DNA of 64,000 nucleotides from Strigamia acuminata (taxonomy: Eukaryota; Arthropoda; Chilopoda; Geophilomorpha; Linotaeniidae). This document shows positions 12,888 to 25,600 of this stretch, one piece after another. The DNA lies in contig OX442314.1 in NCBI GenBank assembly GCA_949358305.1, forward strand, positions 15,743,060 through 15,807,059, written 5' to 3'. Within the stretch, counting starts at the first letter, position 1. Every line of letters starts with the position of its first letter. The notes under the pieces are model-generated. The model ran no database searches and had not been told where the DNA came from. It worked only from the letters and a program-made list of their open reading frames with translations. Both the position numbers and the translations under genes were made by a program.

Positions 12888-12890
12888 TAA

Positions 12891-13686
12891 AAGAAGTAAT
12901 GGTCCCTCAAATTTAAATAATTAAATCTACTACGGTAGTAGAACTCGTGTTTTTTCCATGTTATTAGGCGCGATGCGGCGCGAATAGCATCGCATAGAGA
13001 TTTCGCCAGGCACCCTCAATTTTATAACGTTATTTCCGGTTTTCATCGACGAAGTACCGTTTTGCAATTTTGGTAATTTTGATTGTCAGTCGTCTTTACA
13101 AGTTAGAATCGCGGGTGTCTTGAATTAAAGCTTTTTTTCTGTTGGTAGTACTGACAATGTTGCAATCGATGGCGTCTTAGAATCGAAGAAATACGGTGAC
13201 GCAATCTAGTCAATCTCTAGAATACCGGTACAGATTACAACACTGATTTTATTTTAGACAAACAAAATTTTTCTTAGTAAACAAAAAAAAAAATACAAAA
13301 CTCATAGCTCATGCGAGCTTAATTTGTGCGGATATTTAAAATTTACACTCAATTTTTTTTCAAATTAAAAAGTAGCTCGGAGTTTGAACTGTGCGGTTGG
13401 CAAAAACCCTACGATTATAGAAACATTTGTAATTTATTTGAATTTTATTTAAAATATGTGGTGGTTAGATTCGTAATTTCTTGATAATTCGTAAATAATA
13501 GTTAACATTCAATTCAGATGTTATGCCTATTACTTTTAACTGTTTTAAGCATTATATCATAAAATTTCTAACAATTTCCTGCAAAAAGAATCTTTTAAGT
13601 ACCGGTACATGTGCATCGAGATGTAATAAAATGATATCAAAGAAGAAAGGGTCTAACATTTTTAAACTATTTATTAACATACAGAT
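12891..13686. other. Non-coding stretch, nothing recognised
   Basis: AT-rich sequence between the broken gag and the stop codon of the ML-domain gene. Its right end is probably the 3' UTR and flank of that gene. No ORF, RNA gene or repeat boundary is supportable. Confidence 0.5.
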
Positions 13687-16600
13687 TTAGTCGCCAATTT
13701 TCACTGGAATGAGAACACAAACTTGCACAGTGTTTCCTGGACCAATAAGCTGCCAGCGTACATCAACAGCAATCTAAAAAAAAACAAGAATAAAAAAGTA
13801 AGAATAAAAATAAAAATATTATCAAACAAATACTACCGCTGGATAAGACGATAGAACATCCATCGATGATTTATAATTATAAGTTTGCCCTGCGTCTATT
13901 TGACACGGTTCAGGTTTTGGGTCAAGTTTAACACAAGCATTAGGTGGCCCAATACCAATGTATGGTATTGCAGCCCCAAAAAGGATGCCATGAACTTGAT
14001 GTAAGAGTGAGTCAGAATTTTCAGCTAAAATTAAATATGCAGTTAAAACTGTGCAAGCAATCACAAAAGTAAAAGAAAGTTATTTACAAGGTTTGAAATC
14101 AATTCCAATATTGACAGTATGGTTTCTTTTTAAAATACATCCTCCGTCTCCGTAAGGAGGGCATGGGTCTACTTTTACATCTAGAACTTCTCCGGCACCG
14201 GTCGGTGAAGCTAAAAGTGTGAAATATAAATTTATTTGAACAGATGTGTAATGAGTTTGTTTTCGATCACTGGACAATCTGACAAGATATTGCCATTCAA
14301 TCTTATTTGTACTTTGGAAATAAACAGATTAGCAATTTAAAGATCTAGGTCATATGTAAACCAAGTTAGTAGATCGTAGTATGATAAATTGACTTACCCA
14401 ATCAGTAAATTATCGATTGACTTACTTGCAAAATTCCACCACGACGACTTAGAAAAATTTCATTAACTGAAATTTCCTATATCCAATATCGGAATTGCGC
14501 AAGTGTATGTAAATTTTGCAATCGAATTGCGTTAGAAAAGTTTTAGAGATTTTTCGGGAAAGTTGGAAGATTATTTAGTTCTTAATTGAATTTTCAAAGA
14601 ATTTTATCAATATAAGAACGAAGCTATTTGACAGATTTGGGTTAATTTTCTAAACTTTAAAATTTCAAACTCCAATAATTTCTAAACAATTCGAAAATGG
14701 AAGGTCATTCACAGAAAACATATGTGAATTGTTTTGTGATAACTGATAAGCCAACAGTTGTTTCTGTTGTTTCTTATGAATTGCAATGGATCACTGATAC
14801 TAATTATTAAACTTTTATTTCGAAATTCTAAAATTAGTTAAATACAGCAAGACTCCTTTCTGCCGGATTGCTCATGCCGGAACTAGGATAAGTTCGCTGT
14901 ACCACATTTAATTTGCTGTATTGTGAGTGTTCGGACGGACGCCACGTGGTCGGGGGAGAGCCACGGAGGCGCTGGACGCAACACACACGATAAAACAAAC
15001 CACGAAATACACGGAGACACAATATAGTTTTAGTTATGGCTTTATTGGATGTCTAGGGGTATGATTGTAGTGTCCCATAGTGTATTTCCCAAGGCGGCGG
15101 TTCCTTCGAACCGTCCCTAATCAGACCGCGTGGCACGGCGGCCATCGGCCGCCATGACACACGAGGTCGGTAATCGGTTTTGGGCCACGCCGCCGAAGTT
15201 ACGGTTAACGTCCGGCGGACGTGGCGCAACTGGACGCTCAGGTCCCGGCGGGCGATATCATCGCCACGCCGATAGTTTGGGTTATCTCAATAGCCAGTTT
15301 CGGAGGCGGTCGCAACACGACCGTTCGCCTTGCTGGTTGATCAACAACTCTCTTGTCCCTACGGGGACCAACCACTTCCGGAAGGGCGACTTCCGGGGCC
15401 CGATCCTGCTTGACCAAAGGCCCGCAGCTCCACCTGGTTGCGGGGGACCGCAACAGGCTGCGCGAGATACGAGAGGCGCTGGAGCTGCGCCAAGTGCATT
15501 GCCGTTGCAGTGCAGCGACCCGTGCGCAGGGGCAGCTGGTCACATTTCCCCCCCCTGGAAAAAGGTAAGTACGAGGGGGTACAACGCAATCACTGAAGTG
15601 GTTGTTGAAAGTTAACACATCGCATTACTTTTCTTTTTTCAGATTATCAGATGACCATATTTCGGACGAGCCATCAGCTAGAACGAAGATCACCGGTAGG
15701 AATGCACTTGGGAAAATAACAACACTACAAAGGAACACACACACACTTACCCCCAGGATGGAAAACTTGTACAATTTAAACACTATTGAAAAATAAAAAT
15801 GTAAAATAACACTTGTAATTTAAAAATATATATGAATAAAAAACACTTTTTGAACTTTAAAATCTAACATTTGTAGTTATTGAATCCATTTAACATTAAA
15901 AGGTAAGTATGCTAATTTTAACACTTTGGAATAATTAATAATAAAAAAAAAACTTGTTTTGACAATAAAAAAAAATTATTTCTGGCACTATAAAAGTCTT
16001 AACAGGCTTGGCCAAAATCTCCTTTAAAACGGCGGCGAAAACTTCACTGCAGCGATTTCCCCGGTGTGGGTGGCGTATCGTCGGTTTTTGGCTCTTCTTC
16101 AGTTTTGTCGTCGACGAATTCTTCTGCTAGCTTCTTGCGTGACTTCTTATTCGACTTCTTTTTCACGGCGGTAGCTTTGGGCTCGGGAACGACTGGCGGT
16201 GGTGGTGGCGGCGTGTGCGACTCCTCGTTCGGTGCGCCGTCAATCTGCATCGCGGTCTCGATCGTTGCTTCGGTGGCGACTACATTGTTGTCGCAAACTG
16301 GTGGAGGATCCGCGAATCCCTGGAACACGACGTTCGTCGGGCGTTCTCCAACCATCGGCGGCATAATGACAGCCGGCGTCGCCGCTGTATTGGCACCAAA
16401 CATCGTTTGCGGTAGTTGGCAGGCTGCTGGAAAAGCGATTGCGGCCGCCGTGGCTTTGGTCGGGATCAGGTTCACAATACCTTGGATTGGTTGAGGACCG
16501 TACTGTCCCGCCCAAGCTGTTCGTAGCTCATCGGGAGTTTTTTCCGTTTGAGCTGGGATTTTCTTAACGAGTGCGCGTGGCGCATTCGATGTGATTGTGG

Positions 16601-19600
16601 CCGATGGCGCAGTCAATTGCTGATGAGCCGCTTTCTCGGCGTCTCTTTTCGCCATTCGGTCCTTATGGTCCGCGTGTTTTTTCGCTCTGTACCGAATTTT
16701 TGCTTCGGTGTTCACGCTTCGTTCACTCAACGTAGGATTTTCGATCGCCACAAGTCGTCGCATTTCCAGCAATTTCTCCGAAATGTTTGGACGGGCGGTC
16801 GGTGGTTGGTGAGGAGTTGGGGCGACGGTACTTTGTACGGTCGCTTTTGTCTCCTCGGCAGCCTTCTTTTTAAGCACAAATGGCTTATGTGGCGGACGAA
16901 GAACCTTCTGCGACGTCGTCGCTGCGGGTTTCTTCGTAGAGATATTAGTAGAGGCAGTCGGCGGCGGTTGAGAGCGTACGCTCTTCGTTGCCGTTTTCTG
17001 TCTTTTCTTTGGGGGTTCCGTCGGTGTGGCATTCGCCACACGCGCTTGTTCCCTGTCTGCGATTTCCTTCTCGCGTTCTGCGCGCGATCGGACGCGCATC
17101 CAGTTAATATGTCGGTGGTGCAGCGGAATCGGCTGACCGGGCAGCGTCATGAACATGACAAACCATTCTTCGAGTGGTTGATCCGTCAGCACGATTTCGT
17201 CTCCGCCGCAGTTCATGCACGGGATTCGCGATAGATTCCACAGTGTGATGTAGCCGAAGCCGTTGCATACTGGGCACTGGACCCATTCGTTGTTTCGGTG
17301 ATTTTCCATTGTTTTTTCAAACTTTTCGTCTCGATTTTCCAGAGAAGTTCCACACGACTGGTCAGTGGCGATCGCAGTGAATAAGTGATTTGATCAACGA
17401 ATGGTGGTGTTTAAGTATGGAACCGGAAGACGTCCCGCGAACGTTTAATTGGCGTATGGACCGCAGATGTTTTGTAAACAGTCTGTGATTGGTCCAAATG
17501 GGTCTCCCGATTTGAAGTGTCACCTAGCGGTCAATCCCGATATCGGATCGGTAAAACGTGATTTCTCGAAGGTCTATTTGAGTCCGAATTTGGTTTTGGT
17601 CGAGCCGTCGTGGGTTTTTGTGAATCCACTTGTGGCAACAGCAAGGGTTTTATTCTTTTTGGTTTCCCAAAAGGTTTTACTGGTGTTGGCAACTTAGTTG
17701 CGATACCAGATTCCGTTGGTCGCACTGGAGTTGGCAATATTGTTGCTGTTCCAGTGTCCACAGGTTGGTTTTCAAGAACTTCTTCATCTTCCTTATCTAA
17801 AATGGGCCATTCAGCCTTTTCTTCTGAGGGGATGAATCTCCTGAGTTTTACAATGTTGTGTGTACCCCTCGCTTGCAAAGTTATTGGTTTCGCAAGGGCA
17901 TACGCATTGTTGTTAAAGACTTTAGTTATTACATAAGGTCCTTCAAAGCGATCCTCAAGGGACGCAGCATATCGATTAGCAGCATTGGACAATGGGTGGG
18001 TCTTTAGTAGAACCAAATCTCCAATTTCGAACTTATCGTCGCTGCGGTGTTGATCGTAGTAAGTTTTCTGTTTTGCTTGGGCCAGACTCTTATTTTTAAG
18101 AGCTGCAGCAATCAGAGTACGGTGTCTAGCGACTAGCATTCTGACAGCGTCGTAGGGCCTATTTGGGTCGAATGGGGTGTCATAAGACACATCTCGATTA
18201 TCCCAAAATGGTCGTAATTCCCTGCCATACGTCAGCATTGCTGGTGTAAAACCGGTAGACACATTTGGGGCAGAGTGCAAAGCAAAATTTATCTGGTCAA
18301 TGCATCTGTCCCAGTGATCGTGCTCAAATGTAAAAATTCGAAGCATAATCTTGATATTCCTGTTTACGCGTTCAGTCAGGTTAGTCTGGGGATGGTAAGG
18401 CGTTGCTTTAATTGGTACAACCCCTGCATCGTCACAGAGAGTCTGAAACACGTCAGAAATGAATTGGGGGCCATTATCGCTCAACATGAAACGAGGGCAC
18501 CCATGACAGCTGAAAAATCGTTTTAAAATTGGTGCAATTGCAGTCATTTTAGCGGATCTCAGCGGTGTAGCTTCCATCCAGCCGGTGGCATAATCCACCA
18601 CAACTAGAATGAAGCGATTTCTGTTCGAGGTTCTAGGTAATGGACCTATTAGATCGATTCCTATCTTCTCAAAACGACCAATTTTTGGAGAAGTTGGGAC
18701 CATCAATCCCTTTGGTTTTCTCTGAATCGGTTTGCAGCGTTGGCAGCGATTGCAGCTTGCTACATGAAGTTTTACTTCTTTTTGCATGCCAGGCCAGAAA
18801 TAAACTCTTTTCAATCGCTCTAGAGTTACTTCAACTCCTCCGTGACCAGCCATCGGATGGTCGTGAATTAGTTGAAGTGCTGCGAGTTGCAGAGATGGTG
18901 GAATAAAGATTTTAAATCCAATTCCCAAATCCTCTTCCTCCACAAAGAAATCAGTTTTAAAAGGTGCATAAATAATAAGCATTCCTTTTCTAGTGAGTGT
19001 GCAGTCGTACTGCCTTTCTTCCAAGAACTTAGGAAGTTCTGGTCGAGGTTGTCCATCATCCAATTCCAACCATTCGATTAGTTTTGAAAGATGTTTATCT
19101 GCACGCTGCTGTAATATAATGTTCTCGAAAGACATCGGGTAATCGGTCTCATTGGTGAGATATGCCAGAGCAACAGGCTCTATAATCTCAGTTAGAGTTG
19201 CTTTTCCTTCTAACGGATTGCCATTATCAAGAGAGACTCTGGATAAGGCATCCGCGACTTGATTGTCGGTGCCTTTTCGGTACTTGATGGTGAAATTTTC
19301 ATTCTGCAATTTCATTGCCCACCTAGCCAGTCTTCCAGCTGGGTTTTCCATTGTCATGAGAAATCTCAGAGCATGATGGTCAGTCTCAACTTGGTACTCA
19401 GAATATTCAATGTATGGTTTGAACTTATCAACAGCCCAAACCACAGCTAAACATTCCAAATCAGTGGTGCTGTAGTTGTTTTCCGCGCCTTGCAGAGTTC
19501 TGCTGGCGTACGCAACTGGTCTTAAAGCACCATGGTCATCCAGTTGCATGAGGACTGCACCGAGCCCGCCGCCACTAGCATCTGTATGGATGGTAAAGTT

Positions 19601-22600
19601 GCGAGCGAAATCAGGCAGAGGTAGCACAATTCCTTTTGCAAGCTGGTTTTTCAGATATTCGAAAGCAACATTGCACTCTTCAGACCATTCCCATTTTGTA
19701 TCTTTCTTTAAAAGGGCAAAAAATGGTTTTTGAGTAATACTCAGTTTTGGAATTAGAGCAGCATAGAAACCCACCATCCCAATAAAACGCTGAAGCTGTT
19801 TTATACTGGAAGGGGTCGGATAATTTAAAATTGCTTCCACTTTGTCGTTGTTTGGGCTATAACCCCCATTTGACATCGTGAAACCAAGAAAGTTTAATTC
19901 TTCAGGGCAAATAAATGACTTTGACGGACTCGCTGTCAATTTGTTTTTATCTAATTTTGACAATATGTCATCTAAATGCTGAAGGTGTTCTTCAAATGAG
20001 TCGCTAAAAATGATAATATCATCGAGGTAAGCGAGTGCCCACTTGTGTTGTGCAGTTCCAAGAACTTGATCCATCATTCTCTGAAACGCACTGGGTGCAT
20101 TGCACAGTCCGAAAGGCATACGAGTAAACTGGTATGTTCCATCAGAAGTAGAAAAAGCAGTTTTCTTCTTGTCACTTGGTTTAAGTTTTATTTGGTAATA
20201 ACCTTTAGTTAAATCCAAAGTAGAAAAGAACTTTTTTCCACCTAAACAGGCCAAAATCATAGAAATTGAGGGCATCTGATAGACGTCCTTAATTGTGATT
20301 TTATTTAGCCAGCGAAAGTCAATACAGAGGCGGTACCCTCCGTCTTTCTTTGCAACAATCACGGGGGGATTTTTATAACTCCCCTCGCAAGGTTCGGCCC
20401 AACCATCTCTCAGCAATTCGGCAACCAATTCGCGATAAATCTCAGCTTTCTTGGGATTCATTGGTCGGTCTTTGCATCGAAATGAAGGCGCATCTCCAGT
20501 CGGAATTGGATGTTCCAACGTGGGGTGGCAGCCAGCTTTGTCACTAAACACATGTCTGTATTTTTCTACAAGAGTTAAGATTTGAGATCTCTGCCTTGGT
20601 GACAAATTGCTTTTTGCTAACAGTCTCTGGCTCAAATCAGCCGTGGAGACAGAAGGTGACTTTGATTCTGCAACCAAAGCATCCCATCGATCCATTATTG
20701 CATTTCCAAGTTCTTCAGGCGATGGTGGGTCGTCGAAAGGAAATGTGTCATGTGGAAAATCAAGAAAGAAATATTCTCGATCTGTTAGATTGAGAACAAT
20801 CCTATTTTCGATAATCCAAGAGCAACCTAATAATATAAATTTGGAAGCTGATGGAAGAACAGTAAATGTCACAGGGATTTCGCCACCCCGCCACTTGAGT
20901 GACAGCGTGATTGTCCCGATTGGACGTGTTGGCCTATCGCCAGTGTATACAACTCGATTTTCTAAAAATGGAGTCATAAAGTGCAAGAGGTTTAGCTTTT
21001 TAAGCATTCCCCCGCTGATGTACCTGTGGGTTGCCCCAGAATCCATCAGAGCGGTGACCTTTAAACCGTTTAGTGTTGCCTTGATGTAAGGCAGGGGAGT
21101 AATACTCTTTCCTGTCTTCAATGCAACGTTTACATGGTCGATTTCAGGTTCTGTGGAAAAAACCACGCGAGGATCTGGCTCTGTGGATGAAATGTCATCA
21201 AATAGAGCATCCTCCATGTCCTCTTCCATTGGAATCAACACTATAGTAAGAGCGCAGTCGTCAGTTACTCGGGGGTTTCTGTCGACTGCGACTCCTCGTT
21301 TCCCGACATTTCAGGCCAGCCACCAAATTCATTGGCTGCAAGCATAGCCTGCATCATGCTGTGTTGGGCAGCGGCGATTGTTTCCATTGCTGCTTTAGCG
21401 GCTTCCACTTTAAGGGGGCAATCCCTTTCAAAGTGTGCGCCACCGCAGCCCCAGCAACCGCCAACTCTTGGTTTGGTCGCATAGTCTTTGAGCCTATTGC
21501 TCGGGACTAGCGCCTTCTCGTTGCCTTCTGCGGCCTTTGTTGCTGCTATCGCAGCATTTTTAGGCGCAGGGAACAGTGTTCTATTGTTTGGATTTCTCAA
21601 TCCAAACGGAACAAATTTCGGTTTATCTCCACCCGCAGCATTTGGTATTGTTACCATTTGCTGGTTGGATTTTTGAATTGGCGTAACAGTTTCTGTTTTT
21701 GCCGCCTCAATGATTGCTGCATTTGTCACAGTTTCCTGATTTATAATCGCGGCCTCCGTAGCAATGCAAGCTTTCCTGAGCGACGCCCAAGTGTTCTCCA
21801 AATTAATGGCATTTGCGACCATGTTCTTGGCCGCTGGGCGCAGAATTGCCAGCACTTTTTGAATTTGCTGGCTCTCGTGCACAGGAATAGTCAATTGAGC
21901 GTATAACTTCTCGAGTCTTATCACCACTTGGGTGGCAGACTCATGAGACAGTTGCTGTGTTTTAGCAATTTCTGCTAAAAGCAGCGCATCGCTCGGACGA
22001 AAATGGGTGATAAATTCATGTTCGAATTCCTCCCAATTCGTTTTGGCATGAGAAGAGAACCATGTGGCCGCATCTCCTCGGAAAAACTTAAACAAATGCT
22101 CAGCAAGCACTTGGTTCAGATAGGGCAAAGCAAAGCGTAGAGAACGTTTTAAATCAATAAGGAAAGACTTAGCTTTCGTTTTGTCCCCTGCAAACGCTTC
22201 AATTCCAATGGATTTGACTCGTTTACTTAGCTCTACTTCATCCATTGGCCTGGGAGCAGGCATAGCCTGGTCAGTTTTGTGAAGAAACTTTTCTCCCCAA
22301 GCCAGAAAAAGAGGATTTCCAGTCGTAGGCGTTGAGCCTGTGCTGGATCCAGAGTTTGGTGTTGTCACGGTGGGAGAAATCGTGTTTGAGATTGCAGATT
22401 GTGCTCTCAAATTCGATTGTCCAGCCGCCACCACGCTGTCAACGATAGCTTTTTGACTAGCTATCATCTTCAACAAGCTTTCATTCGATAATTTCGCAGA
22501 GTCTAACTCCTGCAAAGCATGAGTTAACCGGTCGCTAATATCACCGAATTCCGTGCGCGTTTGCGTTAATTGACGCATAGTGCTATCCGATTTGTCTTGG

Positions 22601-25600
22601 AGTTCCACCAAGTGATCGGCTACTTTCAGAAGCGTGTCTTCCCACACTTCGTAGGTTGTCATATCATCGATAACTAGATTAAAGACGTTGCAAGTCGTTT
22701 CAAGCATCGCTTGATCCAACAATTTAACTTTAGGACTTGACATATCGTCGTTTGAAGAAGCAATCGAATTGTTATCCGAGTCGTTCAAATCTGAATCCGT
22801 TGCGGGTGTGAAAGAATTAGGTGCAGGAGAGTCCCACGTGGTCTTACCAGTTCTGGTCGCTGGCATTGACACAATGTGACCAAAAGCAGGACCGCAGCTT
22901 GCAAGGTGAACAAGTGGAATTAAGTCACGACCAATGAGGAGACAGGAGATTAGGCTCAAGTAGCCATTCTTGGGAGAGGGATTAGTGATGTCACTTCCCC
23001 CCCCTGGTTTCCCATTGGTAGAAAAATTAAATTAATTCATGGAATTGATTTCCCAGAGTTCCAAGAAAATGTCAAAATTTAAAATTCCAATCATTCTCGA
23101 AAATTCCGAGATTTCCACATGTTTTTCTATTGTTTTCAGGTCGCCATCTTGATTTTTTGACAAAAAATAAAACTTTGACCAATATAAATGCCGAATTTTC
23201 TCCATTTCTGAAGAGAAACAACATTTTTTTGAAAGCAAAATAGAAATTTGTTTGGAACTAGAAGTTCTGAACCAGATCAAAATGGTCTGATTCCACAAAA
23301 ACATGACTTTTGTGCTTTCCTAAAAAAGCACGAAATCATGTCTGTAGAACTTCGAAATTTTCAAACCAGTTAATTTTATCATTGTTGGCAACAAATAACA
23401 AAATCAAACCGCGCTAGCGCGCAGACAAACCGATTCTTGATGCCTCGCAAGAAGAAACAGAGGAAGAAAGATAAGAAAATAAAAATAAAAAATTACAAAA
23501 TACTGGGTGTTTTTTAATCTAAAAGACACTCAAAAAGTTCCAATTTTTAGCAGAAGGTTTTTGCAGATATTTACACTACGGGGATATTGTTGCAATCTCT
23601 TCTTCTGCCCCAAGAGACCAACAAACGCGCCCGCTCACCCCTTTCGGAGACTCATTCCAGTCTGCACGAGGCTGCCTTTCGACAGAAACGTGCCTACACT
23701 GAGATGTCTGTTCATCCCAATGAAATGGTGTTTTTTGTGGAACAGTCAGTTGCACTTAAAGTAAGAAGGAAATGCATCTTCTGTCCCTAGTCGCCTTGGG
23801 TCCCACCCTTCAGCCGCCATTGTGAAGCCATATCGCCCTCCATTTGGCGCTGTATACAACCCGGCATTTGAGGTGATTACTACCGCTGTCAGGTGTGGAG
23901 TCCCAAGAAAACCATGAAAATCATAGATAGGGAAGTTTAGAGAAAAAGTAAAAAATGAAAAAGATGTAAAAACAACTAATTTCCAAATTACAGAGATTGC
24001 TCCAGACTGTGGTTCGAGCACAGTCCTTTAACAAACTGCAGTAGCCCAGAAATCAAGCAAGAGTGAATAAAATTCAGAAACAAAAGTTACAGGCTAGATT
24101 CCCAATCTTTTTTCAAAGTTGGTAGCTACCTGAACGCACAGATATCGTTCCTACGCCCTAACGAACTCTCTGTGCCATTTGAGCACTTCACCATCGGTAT
24201 CCCCGTACCTCCGGCAGCTCTCCCTGCTGTCCGTGTCCCAATTTCAGCAACTCTTGGGTTAAATACGTTAACTTGCAGTTGCCTACCAACCAGTACACGG
24301 GACAGGGTAGGATTATGACCGATGTGAACCCGGATGAGCGCCTTGAGCAGCCACAACGCAACCCATAAATTATGAGTCGCAACAAAAATCAAGGCAGTCT
24401 TCCCATGTGTGCGGACACTTCGCTGCTACTCGGGTCCAACTACACGCCAACTCACCGCACGTGACTGTTCCCGCGCCAGCGACCACTAAGCTAGCAACCT
24501 GCATCCAAGCGACTAAACGTCCTACAAGAAATTTGGTGTCACTCAAAGCTCAGTTCAACATCGCCTCCTCGCCCGGCCCATAATGGAACCAGTGATTGCA
24601 GCGTGGCACCTGGAATATGACCGCTTCTCCCCCGTGGGATTTGGTTTGCTGGTGGCCACCAGCGCGCCTCCTCCACGAATCGAGTTTGAATACGCTGCAG
24701 ACTGTCCCATTACTTTTACTTGGGCTGCGCACCAAGAAATAGAAATAATAAAGAAGGTTTGGAATTATATTCCCCTCCCAACCACTCAGTTTTTTAGGCT
24801 AAGCTAGAAAGGAATAGAAGACCGTTGGAAAGTGTGGCTAGTGTAAGTCCCGGCTTGCCAGTACCCAGGCAAGCTGGACATGCAAAGCCACCAATTTTTG
24901 TCTGATCAGGGTCCAATGGTCAGCGATTAGCGGCCGTTTCGCCTGCTGACCCCCTGTCACAATCATGACCAAGGAAATTTCCCCCTCTAGTTGAAAGAAA
25001 AAATTCATTTAATATTGTGCTTCGCACAATCAGTAAATTAGAATAGTATTCGCAAGAGAATTCAAAATCCTGGACGGGCCCACAATTGTGAGTGTTCGGA
25101 CGGACGCCACGTGGTCGGGGGAGAGCCACGGAGGCGCTGGACGCAACACACACGATAAAACAAACCACGAAATACACGGAGACACAATATAGTTTTAGTT
25201 ATGGCTTTATTGGATGTCTAGGGGTATGATTGTAGTGTCCCATAGTGTATTTCCCAAGGCGGCGGTTCCTTCGAACCGTCCCTAATCAGACCGCGTGGCA
25301 CGGCGGCCATCGGCCGCCATGACACACGAGGTCGGTAATCGGTTTTGGGCCACGCCGCCGAAGTTACGGTTAACGTCCGGCGGACGTGGCGCAACTGGAC
25401 GCTCAGGTCCCGGCGGGCGATATCATCGCCACGCCGATAGTTTGGGTTATCTCAATAGCCAGTTTCGGAGGCGGTCGCAACACGACCGTTCGCCTTGCTG
25501 GTTGATCAACAACTCTCTTGTCCCTACGGGGACCAACCACTTCCGGAAGGGCGACTTCCGGGGCCCGATCCTGCTTGACCAAAGGCCCGCAGCTCCACCT

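Noticed and set aside
15130-15615. Plus-strand ORF of 161 codons in the left LTR, repeated at 25295-25732
   Set aside because: It begins at GTG, is a by-product of the GC-rich LTR, and its reading past the LTR differs between the two copies. Only the splice-joined frame was kept as a finding.
16066-17234. Plus-strand ORFs of 142 and 228 codons opposite the third ORF
   Set aside because: Shadow frames of the 421-codon minus-strand ORF; low-complexity Arg/Ser/Gly-rich translation.
22867-22959. N-terminal extension of Gag to 22959
   Set aside because: That start is TTG; the first ATG in frame is at 22864-22866 and gives a normal Gag.
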